A stretch of 6,187 nt of DNA from Acidimicrobiales bacterium. GTDB taxonomy: Bacteria > Actinomycetota > Acidimicrobiia > Acidimicrobiales > Poriferisodalaceae. Each line of letters starts with the position of its first letter. Within the stretch, counting starts at the first letter, position 1. The notes under the pieces are model-generated. The model was not told the origin of the DNA. It ran no database searches and saw only the letters and a list, made by a program, of their open reading frames with translations. The DNA lies in assembly GCA_020439485.1 (NCBI GenBank), contig JAGQSP010000297.1:1-6187 (forward strand), given 5' to 3'. This document shows, one piece after another, positions 1-5,792 of this stretch. The translations under genes were made by a program, and so were the position numbers.

Positions 1-2020
1 ATCCGGCGGTCACCAGGTTGCCGTCTTCGTCGTACTGGATGGCTTCGAACAGCACCTGGGCAACACCTTGAGCGATCCCGCCGTGAACCTGACCGTCGAC
101 CAGCATGGGGTTCAGAACCGTGCCGGCGTCGTCGACGGCGACGAGCTGCAGCACCTGCACGCCGCCGGTATCGCGATCGACCTCGACCACAGCCACGTGG
201 CAGCCGCTGGGGAAGGTCGGCATCTCCGCGGCGAAGTCGTGTTCCTCGATCAACGAGTCGGCCAGCGAACCGGCAACATCGTCCCACGACACCGAAACCG
301 CTGGTGTTCCGACGACGTGGAACCGACCCGAATCGGTGTCGAGGGCCACATCGGCCGGCGCGGCCTCCAACAGGCTGGCCGCTTTCTCCTTGGCTGCGTC
401 GACCAACTGAGCCGATGCCGCAGCCAGAGCCGAACCGCCCACCTGGACCGACCTCGACCCCACCGTCAGGGCGCCGCGGGGCACCAGGTCGGTGTCGCCC
501 CGAACCACCTCGATGCGCTCGATGTCGATTCCGGTGCGGTCGGCGACGATCATTGCCCAGGTCGTGTCGTGTCCCTGCCCGAACGGCGTTGCACCGCTGC
601 GGGCCACGACCGATCCGTCGGGGCGCAGCTCGACCGAGCCGTACTCGGACCCGGGCGCACCAGCCGTGATCTCGACGTACATGCCGATTCCGATGCCCAG
701 CAACCGCGGGTCGGCCGACACCCGTCGCGCCGCCTGGCGCACCACCACAGCCTCATAGTCGACGGCTTCCAGCGCCAGCCGCAAGGCCTCGGGATAGTCG
801 CCCACGTCGTAGGTCGTTCCAATGCCGGTTTGGTACGGCTCGGTGAACCTGGGAACCATGTTCTTGCGTCGTACCTCGGCAGGGTCGACGCCAATCTCGT
901 CTGCGAAGCGGTCGATCATGCGCTCGATGGCCACGGCCGCCTCGGGGCGGCCCGCGCCGCGGTAGGCCGTGACGCTGGGCATCGAGGTGAGAACGTTGGT
1001 CGCGTTGAATCCGACGTTGCGAATCTCGTAGGTGCCCGTCAACATGCGCTGGGTCATGCCCGCGAGCACGGCGCCTATCAGCGGGTAAGCGCCGATGTCT
1101 TGCACCACATCGAGCTGGTAGGCGGTGATCAACCCGTCCCGGGTGCCACCGATGGTCGCGTACTGGATCTGGCCACGGCCCTGGGGCATCGCCTGCACGT
1201 TCTCGGTGCGCGACTCGGTCCAGGCAACCGGCCGCCCGACCTGCTTGGAGTACCAGCCCAGAACCGCTTCTTCTGGATAAGTCCGCGACTTGGCGCCGAA
1301 CCCGCCGCCAACGTCGGGAACGATCACGTGAACCTGGGCAGGGTCTAGCCCGTAGATGCCCGCCAACAAGGCTTTGGTCGGGTGAGCGCCCTGACAGGCC
1401 GAATGGTGAACCAGGCGGCCGTCGTCTGTCCACGTGGCCATACCCGAGCGGGGCTCTATGGGGGCGCCGGTCAGGCGTTGGTTGACTATGCGCTCGCTGA
1501 CGACCACTTCGCAGTCGGCGAAGTCGGCCTGGGTCTGAGACGACATCGTGTTGAAGACATTCGATCCGTGCTCGGGATGCAACAAGACGTCGCTGTCGAT
1601 GGCGGCCTCGGGGTCGACCAGGGCGTCGAGGAAGTCGTACTCGACGAAGACCAACTCGGCGGCGTCGACCGCCTGTGCGACCGTCTCGGCTACAACGGCC
1701 ACGACGGGCTCGCCAACGTGACGAACCCGGTCGACGGCCAGAAACGGCTTGACCAGAGTGTCGGGGAACATCGGAAGGGTCTTGGGCGCGTCGCCCAGCG
1801 CCGAGCGCACCTCGGCACCCGTGAACACGCCCAGCACACCGGGTGCCTTGCGCGCCTCTTCGACGTCAAGTTCGACGATGGTGCCGTGCGCGACCGTCGA
1901 CCGTACGTACACGAGATGGGCGGCCCCCTCGGGCACCAGGTTGGCCACATATGTGCCGGCGCCGGTCAAGAACCTGGGGTCCTCTCGTCGGATGACGTTG
2001 TTGCCGAGGATGGAGCTCAC
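1..2020 (-). CDS. Molybdopterin-binding large subunit of a xanthine dehydrogenase / aerobic CO dehydrogenase-family hydroxylase (form II type), 3' end outside window
   Basis: This is the catalytic subunit of a molybdenum hydroxylase. Such enzymes are cytoplasmic and work with an FAD subunit and a [2Fe-2S] subunit, hydroxylating a substrate with water as the oxygen source. 673 codons are visible. The family is usually about 770-800 residues, so roughly the last 100, including the conserved C-terminal active-site glutamate, are off the left edge. The N-terminal domain opens with LGNNVIRREDPRFLTG (5-20), then HVGEPVVAVVAE (101-112). Cofactor-binding motifs follow: DVGGGFGAKS (236-245), the active-site loop TAYRGAGRPEA (351-361) and GQGHDTTWA (481-489). 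The loop reads AYRGAGR, the form II signature, not the AYRCSFR loop of true CO dehydrogenase. CO oxidation is therefore unlikely and the real substrate is unknown. The start is GTG at 2018-2020: an in-frame TAG lies upstream, no other start codon lies between, and AAGGG sits 9 bases before it. It lies 41 bases after the hydratase, probably in one operon. Confidence 0.93.
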   Translation of the reverse strand, partial: MSSILGNNVIRREDPRFLTGAGTYVANLVPEGAAHLVYVRSTVAHGTIVELDVEEARKAPGVLGVFTGAEVRSALGDAPKTLPMFPDTLVKPFLAVDRVRHVGEPVVAVVAETVAQAVDAAELVFVEYDFLDALVDPEAAIDSDVLLHPEHGSNVFNTMSSQTQADFADCEVVVSERIVNQRLTGAPIEPRSGMATWTDDGRLVHHSACQGAHPTKALLAGIYGLDPAQVHVIVPDVGGGFGAKSRTYPEEAVLGWYSKQVGRPVAWTESRTENVQAMPQGRGQIQYATIGGTRDGLITAYQLDVVQDIGAYPLIGAVLAGMTQRMLTGTYEIRNVGFNATNVLTSMPSVTAYRGAGRPEAAVAIERMIDRFADEIGVDPAEVRRKNMVPRFTEPYQTGIGTTYDVGDYPEALRLALEAVDYEAVVVRQAARRVSADPRLLGIGIGMYVEITAGAPGSEYGSVELRPDGSVVARSGATPFGQGHDTTWAMIVADRTGIDIERIEVVRGDTDLVPRGALTVGSRSVQVGGSALAAASAQLVDAAKEKAASLLEAAPADVALDTDSGRFHVVGTPAVSVSWDDVAGSLADSLIEEHDFAAEMPTFPSGCHVAVVEVDRDTGGVQVLQLVAVDDAGTVLNPMLVDGQVHGGIAQGVAQVLFEAIQYDEDGNLVTAG

Positions 2021-2029
2021 AAACTCAAA

Positions 2030-2034
2030 CCCTT
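2030..2034 (-). promoter_or_regulatory. Ribosome binding site of the molybdopterin subunit gene
   Basis: On the minus strand AAGGG stands 9 bases before the GTG start at 2020. It supports GTG as the start; the in-frame stretch from here to an upstream TAG has no other start codon. Confidence 0.55.
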
Positions 2035-2061
2035 GCCGTAGATGGAGTGTTCGGACCTACC

Positions 2062-2868
2062 TCAGTTGGCCGAGTCGTCGTAGACCCCGAAAGAGATCTG
2101 CCCCAGTGGACCGAAGTCGGCCAGTATCGCGTCGCCCACCGAGATGGGCACCGCCTTGATGAACGAACCCGACAGGATCGAATGGCCCGCCTCCATCGAT
2201 ACGCCGAACTCGTCGAGCTTGCGGGCCAGCCAAGCCACCGAATTGACCGGATTTCCCATGACCGCCGACGCCACACCCGACTGCTCGAGTTCGCCGTTGA
2301 TGTAGAGCGAACCCGACACTGCACGAGGGTCGACATCGAGAAGCGAGACCGGGTTGCCACCCACCATGATGAACCCGCACGAAGCGGCATCGGAGATCGA
2401 GTCGACCACACCGGGCAGCCCGCGCTCGCCGTAGCGGCTGTCGACCACCTCGATCGCGGGCAGGATGAAATCGGTGGCCCTGATGACGTCGACCGCATTG
2501 ACAGAAGGCCCGCCCAGGTCGTCTTTCAGCACGAACACAAGCTCGATCTCGACCGCGGCCCGGTTCAGGATGCTGGCCGGAACCCTGGTGCCCTCATCGA
2601 GGAACCAGTTGTCGAAGATCGTCCCGTAGTCGGGTTCGCTGGCGCCGGTGAACGACCGCATCGCCTTGGACGTGAGGCCGACCTTGTGGCCCTTTATCTG
2701 GCGTCCGGAGGCCACCTTCAGGTCGGTGACGTATTGGCCGACCGCGTAGGCGTCTTCGATGTCGGCACCCTCGTAGGCCAGGGTCAGGGGCTTGCACCAG
2801 TTGCGGGTCAGTTCGGCGTCGAAGAGGGCTTGAGCCGCCTCTCGCCGCTGTTCGTCGCTAAGGGCCAT
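2062..2868 (-). CDS. hpaH: 2-oxohept-4-ene-1,7-dioate hydratase / 2-keto-4-pentenoate hydratase family protein (HpaH-like)
   Basis: Enzymes of this family add water to a 2-hydroxy-dienoate or 2-oxo-enoate made by ring cleavage, giving a 4-hydroxy-2-oxo acid for a downstream aldolase. They are cytoplasmic and need Mg2+ or Mn2+. The 268 residues match the usual length of about 265. Visible motifs are IEDAYAVGQ (37-45), GHKVGLTSKAM (60-70), SEPDYG (77-82), the metal-ligand pair VEIELVFVL (106-114, Glu107 and Glu109) and LPAIEVVDSR (136-145, third ligand Glu140). NPVNSVAWLARKL (206-218) and ILSGSF (231-236) follow. GHKxGLTSKAM and SEPDYG match E. coli HpaH more closely than MhpD as I recall them, but the decarboxylase relatives share the fold, so the exact substrate is inferred. 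The ATG at 2866-2868 is preferred over an ATG 18 codons upstream because GAGGA lies 7 bases before it and family proteins begin there. It leads the leftward operon. Confidence 0.92.
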   Translation of the reverse strand: MALSDEQRREAAQALFDAELTRNWCKPLTLAYEGADIEDAYAVGQYVTDLKVASGRQIKGHKVGLTSKAMRSFTGASEPDYGTIFDNWFLDEGTRVPASILNRAAVEIELVFVLKDDLGGPSVNAVDVIRATDFILPAIEVVDSRYGERGLPGVVDSISDAASCGFIMVGGNPVSLLDVDPRAVSGSLYINGELEQSGVASAVMGNPVNSVAWLARKLDEFGVSMEAGHSILSGSFIKAVPISVGDAILADFGPLGQISFGVYDDSAN

Positions 2869-2875
2869 GTGAGAT

Positions 2876-2880
2876 TCCTC
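2876..2880 (-). promoter_or_regulatory. Ribosome binding site of the hydratase gene
   Basis: On the minus strand GAGGA lies 7 bases before the ATG at 2868. It decides the start in favour of the 268-residue protein over the in-frame ATG at 2922, which would add 18 residues unlike the family. Confidence 0.65.
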
Positions 2881-2985
2881 GCATCGACGGGTGTGGACCG
2901 GCCAACAGTATTCCACCGCCACAATCGCCCGGGCCTATTGAGTCTGAGACCTCCGGGCGCGGTAGAACGGATGGCCGAGCGCAAC

Positions 2986-2991
2986 AGGGGG
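2986..2991 (+). promoter_or_regulatory. Ribosome binding site of the HpaB-like gene
   Basis: AGGGGG lies 5 bases before the GTG at 2997. It supports a GTG start, which yields the family-typical N-terminus beginning LTGQQYKDSL. The ATG at 2971 is out of frame and would give a 10-residue peptide ending at 3003. Confidence 0.65.
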
Positions 2992-2996
2992 CAACA

Positions 2997-4385
2997 GTGC
3001 TGACGGGACAGCAATACAAAGACTCACTGGACGACGGTCGCCACACCTATTTCGAGGGCGAACGCATTCACGACCTCGCCGGTCATCCCCTGTTGGGGCA
3101 GACCGTCGAGTTCACCGCCAAGGGTTACGACCTGCACTACGACCCGGCACCCGATGCCACCAGCCCGCTGCTGGGTGTGCCGAGGTCGGCCGACGATCTG
3201 CGTGCGCTCATTCCGATGCTGCACGAAGCCGGCATGATGGCCCACGTCACCTCGACCTCGATACAGACCCTGAAGACCGCGGCCGGTCGCATGGACGGGG
3301 TCAAACCCGACTACATCGAGCGGATGGAGGCCTACATCGACGACGCCCAGCGCCGCGATGTTCGAATCACCCAGTGCATAACCGACGCCAAGGGCAACCG
3401 CAGCCTGCCTCCGGCCAAGCAGACCGACCCCGACGCATACGTACACGTCGTCGACCGCCAGAGCGATGGCGTCGTCATCCGGGGCGCCAAACTGCACATC
3501 ACCGGCGCTTCGTTCGGCCACGACCTGCTGACCATCCCCACCAAGGCGATGAAGGCCGGCGAAGAGGACTATTCGATCGGTTGCATCGTGCCGGTGAACG
3601 CACCGGGTGTGAAGATCATCAACACCACCTACGCTCCGCGCCACGAGGACGCCAGGTCTTTCCCGGTGTCGTCCAGGTACCACTACCCAGAGGGGTTCGT
3701 GATCTTCGACGACGTTTTCGTGCCCACCGAGCGTGTGTTCCTCGACGGCGAAACCGCCTACGCCGCCATCTTCGCCCACTCGCTGGGTTTGTGGGAGCGC
3801 CTCGGTGGCCTATCGGCGTTCGTCGAGGAGGCAGACCAGCTGGTCGGGTTGGCGCAGCTGGTTGCAGAGGCGAACGGCACAGCGGGCATCAGCCACATCA
3901 AGGAGAAGATCTCCGAGATGATCATCCACGCCACCCTGATCCGATCGACCCTCGAAGCAGCGATCGCAAACTGCAACATCGGCCCCGACGGTGCCGCCTT
4001 TCCCAATGAGCTGTATGTCAACGCGGGCAAGTTCCATGCGGCGGCCAACTACAACCAGATGGTTCGCCATGTCCACGACATAGCGGGCGGTGCCGTGTTG
4101 ACCGCACCCGCGCCCGCCGACTTCGAGAATGCCGAGGTGGGCGAGCTGGCAGCCAAGTACATGTCCACGGGCCCAGACATCAGTGGCGAATACCGGTCGC
4201 ATCTGATGCACACGATCCGCGACCTCACCGCCGACGCCTACGGCGGCTGGAAGTTCGTCACCAACATCCAGGCCGGCGGGGGCCTCTACGCCCAGCGGAT
4301 AGTGACCCGCAAGCACTACGACATGGATGCCGCCAAGGCCAAGGCGCTCGCAATCGCGGGCCTGGGTGACGGGGCCGGTCACTGA
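2997..4385 (+). CDS. 4-hydroxyphenylacetate 3-hydroxylase / 4-hydroxybutyryl-CoA dehydratase family flavoprotein (HpaB/AbfD superfamily)
   Basis: The family has two known branches with an acyl-CoA dehydrogenase-like fold: FADH2-dependent aromatic hydroxylases (HpaB, fed by a separate flavin reductase) and FAD/[4Fe-4S] dehydratases (AbfD). The protein has 462 residues, against about 480-520 for HpaB and 490 for AbfD. Family marks are the start LTGQQYKDSLDDGR (2-15), DAKGNRSLPPA (130-140), DGVVIRGAKLHITGA (157-171), FPVSSRYHYPEGFVIFDDVFVP (222-243, compare the PLSSR and DNVLIP segments of E. coli HpaB), SHIKEKISEM (299-308), DIAGGAVLTAP (361-371) and QAGGGLYAQRI (425-435). Its layout recalls AbfD, yet it has only three cysteines (127, 196, 326) and no CxxxC pair, so an iron-sulfur cluster of the AbfD type is not expected. 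A flavin-dependent hydroxylase or a cluster-less enzyme acting on a CoA ester are both possible. The start is GTG with a strong ribosome site. The TGA stop shares a base with the next gene's ATG, suggesting translational coupling. Confidence 0.9.
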   Translation: MLTGQQYKDSLDDGRHTYFEGERIHDLAGHPLLGQTVEFTAKGYDLHYDPAPDATSPLLGVPRSADDLRALIPMLHEAGMMAHVTSTSIQTLKTAAGRMDGVKPDYIERMEAYIDDAQRRDVRITQCITDAKGNRSLPPAKQTDPDAYVHVVDRQSDGVVIRGAKLHITGASFGHDLLTIPTKAMKAGEEDYSIGCIVPVNAPGVKIINTTYAPRHEDARSFPVSSRYHYPEGFVIFDDVFVPTERVFLDGETAYAAIFAHSLGLWERLGGLSAFVEEADQLVGLAQLVAEANGTAGISHIKEKISEMIIHATLIRSTLEAAIANCNIGPDGAAFPNELYVNAGKFHAAANYNQMVRHVHDIAGGAVLTAPAPADFENAEVGELAAKYMSTGPDISGEYRSHLMHTIRDLTADAYGGWKFVTNIQAGGGLYAQRIVTRKHYDMDAAKAKALAIAGLGDGAGH

Positions 4386-5623
4386 TGCAATCCACCTCAC
4401 ACATAGACGAGGCCCGCCGCTGGATCGCCCACAACTGGGACCCAGAGATGCCTTTGGGCCAGTGGTGGAGGCTGCTGGCCGACTCGGGCTGGGGCTTCCC
4501 CCACTACCCCACCGAGTGGTTCGGGCGGGGCCTGTCGCCCGAGATCTCCGCCCAGGTCGAACAGGCACTGCACGAGGCCGGCGCCTATGGGCCTCCCCAT
4601 GGCATAGCCACGATGATGGTCGCCCCGATGCTGCTCGAGCTGGGCACCGAAGAGCAGCGCCGGCGCTGGTTGCCCGGCATCGTCGACGGAACCGACATCT
4701 GGTGCCAGCTGTTCTCCGAGCCCGGAGCGGGCTCGGACCTGGCCGGGCTACGCACCCGTGCAGTTCGTGATGGCGATCAGTGGATCGTCAACGGCCAGAA
4801 GGTGTGGACATCGGGCGGTCACTATGCAAAGCGCGCGATTCTGGTGGCTCGTACCGACGCCGACGTGCCCAAGCACCGCGGCCTCAGCTTCTTCGTCATC
4901 GAGATGGATCAGCCAGGCGTCGAGGTTCGGCCCCTGGTGCAGATGACCGGCGATGCCGAGTTCAACGAGGTGTTCCTCACCGATGCCGTGGTGCAGGCCG
5001 ACAGCCTCATCGGCGAGGTTAATCACGGCTGGGGCGTCACCCTGCGGCTGCTGTCCTACGAGCGCAGCTCGCTCGACCCCGAGGCCGAATCGGGTATCCA
5101 GGGCGACCTCGACCTGACGGTGCCTGCGGGCCTTTATGCCAGCGGCCAGGTCGATGACGGAACCGGGGGCTGGATGCCCAGGGGATCGGAGGCCTGGGCC
5201 CTGCTGGTCGAGTTGATTGGCGACGCCCGGCGCAACGACGATGCCGTGATCCGCCAGGAGGCCGCCCGCATCTACTCGTGGTTCCAGATTGCGCGCTACA
5301 CAGCTCTGCGTTCGGCGGCCGCAGCCGCGGCGGGTCGTCTGCCGGGGCCCGAGGTATCGCTGGGCAAGCTGGCCAGCGTGCGCCTGTTGCGCGCCTGGCG
5401 CGAGCTGGCCTTGACGGTGTTGGGGCCCGCAGGCCAGCTGGCGGGCCCCGATGCCCCGCGCGGTGGCCTGGTGACCAACATCGCGCTATCGGTTCCCGGC
5501 CTGTCGATCGCCGGTGGCACCGACGAGATTCAGAGAAACATCGTCGGCGAACGGGTTCTGGGCCTGCCTGGCGAGCCGAGGGTCGACAAGGACCTCCCGT
5601 TCAGCGACTTCGCCCGCAGCTGA
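4385..5623 (+). CDS. Acyl-CoA dehydrogenase family protein
   Basis: An FAD enzyme that oxidises an acyl-CoA to the 2,3-enoyl-CoA and passes electrons to electron-transfer flavoprotein; the acyl group here is unknown. The 412 residues fit the family (about 380-420). Domains run in order: helical N-terminus (1-105), flavin-contacting strand LFSEPGAGSDLAGL (109-122) with NGQKVWTSGGHYA (136-148), beta domain to about 205, SLIGEVNHGWGV (207-218), then the C-terminal helices ending in GGTDEIQRNIVGERVLGLP (377-395). The glutamate that medium-chain enzymes carry just before GT is absent (the protein reads IAGGT). Glu226 in SYERSSL (224-230) sits where isovaleryl-CoA dehydrogenase has its base, by eye. 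Residues about 231-268 form a Gly/Asp-rich stretch, roughly 20-30 residues longer than usual. ATG overlaps the preceding stop by one base; there is only a weak GGGG 10 bases upstream, so it probably relies on coupling. Confidence 0.93.
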   Translation: MQSTSHIDEARRWIAHNWDPEMPLGQWWRLLADSGWGFPHYPTEWFGRGLSPEISAQVEQALHEAGAYGPPHGIATMMVAPMLLELGTEEQRRRWLPGIVDGTDIWCQLFSEPGAGSDLAGLRTRAVRDGDQWIVNGQKVWTSGGHYAKRAILVARTDADVPKHRGLSFFVIEMDQPGVEVRPLVQMTGDAEFNEVFLTDAVVQADSLIGEVNHGWGVTLRLLSYERSSLDPEAESGIQGDLDLTVPAGLYASGQVDDGTGGWMPRGSEAWALLVELIGDARRNDDAVIRQEAARIYSWFQIARYTALRSAAAAAAGRLPGPEVSLGKLASVRLLRAWRELALTVLGPAGQLAGPDAPRGGLVTNIALSVPGLSIAGGTDEIQRNIVGERVLGLPGEPRVDKDLPFSDFARS

Positions 5624-5637
5624 AGCCGTCCCCTTTT

Positions 5638-5693
5638 CCGAATCTGGGGTCGGATTCGAGCCGCCGGCGACCACTATCCGACCCCAGATTCGG
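5638..5693. repeat. Perfect 18-base inverted repeat with a 20-base loop
   Basis: CCGAATCTGGGGTCGGAT (5638-5655) is matched exactly by its reverse complement at 5676-5693, with 20 bases between. It begins 14 bases after the stop of the acyl-CoA dehydrogenase gene and ends 99 bases before the next gene, so it could end or stabilise that transcript. No T-run follows on either strand (CGGGG on plus, GGAAAAGGGG on minus), so it is not a classical intrinsic terminator. The GGGGTC core resembles repetitive extragenic palindromes tied to REP-associated transposases as I recall them; no such transposase gene is in the window. Confidence 0.85.
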
Positions 5694-5792
5694 CGGGGCG
5701 GACGCGACACCGACAGATTGGCGAAAGCGCGTGTTAGCGGCATCTCATGTCGACGAAACACTGACGCAACATGGGTCTAGTTCGGTGTCGGC

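Larger units (their letters stand above)
2869..2996. promoter_or_regulatory. Divergent intergenic region, presumed to hold both promoters
   Basis: This 128-base gap separates the starts of the leftward hydratase and the rightward HpaB-like gene, so promoters for both directions must lie in or near it. No strong -35/-10 pair could be picked out by eye on either strand. The only symmetry seen is GTGGA (2893-2897) facing TCCAC (2912-2916), with 14 bases between. It could be a regulator site, but arms of 5 bases are short enough to be chance. No regulator gene sits between the two groups. Confidence 0.5.

Noticed and set aside
68..1348. Plus-strand open frame of 426 codons
   Set aside because: It runs opposite the molybdopterin subunit gene, whose translation carries clear family motifs throughout. 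The plus frame shows no recognisable domain and reads as a GC-driven antisense shadow.
753..1433. Minus-strand open frame of 226 codons in another frame
   Set aside because: Arg/Gly/Pro-rich translation inside the molybdopterin subunit gene with no domain; a frame shadow.
1..2020. Calling the molybdenum hydroxylase an aerobic CO dehydrogenase (coxL)
   Set aside because: The active-site loop reads AYRGAGR and lacks the AYRCSFR cysteine needed for the Mo-S-Cu site of true CO dehydrogenase.
2047..3003. Plus-strand open frame of 318 codons
   Set aside because: Lies opposite the HpaH-like hydratase and crosses the promoter gap; no domain is recognisable, while the minus-strand frame matches a known family end to end.
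2971..3003. Ten-codon open frame (ATG at 2971) overlapping the start of the HpaB-like gene, possible leader peptide
   Set aside because: No convincing ribosome site of its own and no attenuator-like structure; it is the tail of a longer antisense shadow frame.
3024..3779. Minus-strand open frame of 251 codons
   Set aside because: Antisense to the HpaB-like gene, with low-complexity Gly/Val/His-rich translation; a shadow.
3810..4568. Minus-strand open frame of 252 codons crossing the junction of the two rightward genes
   Set aside because: Antisense to two well-supported genes and without any recognisable motif.
5638..5693. Inverted repeat as a tRNA, CRISPR unit or classical rho-independent terminator
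   Set aside because: There is only one unit, no cloverleaf, and no T-run after the stem on either strand.
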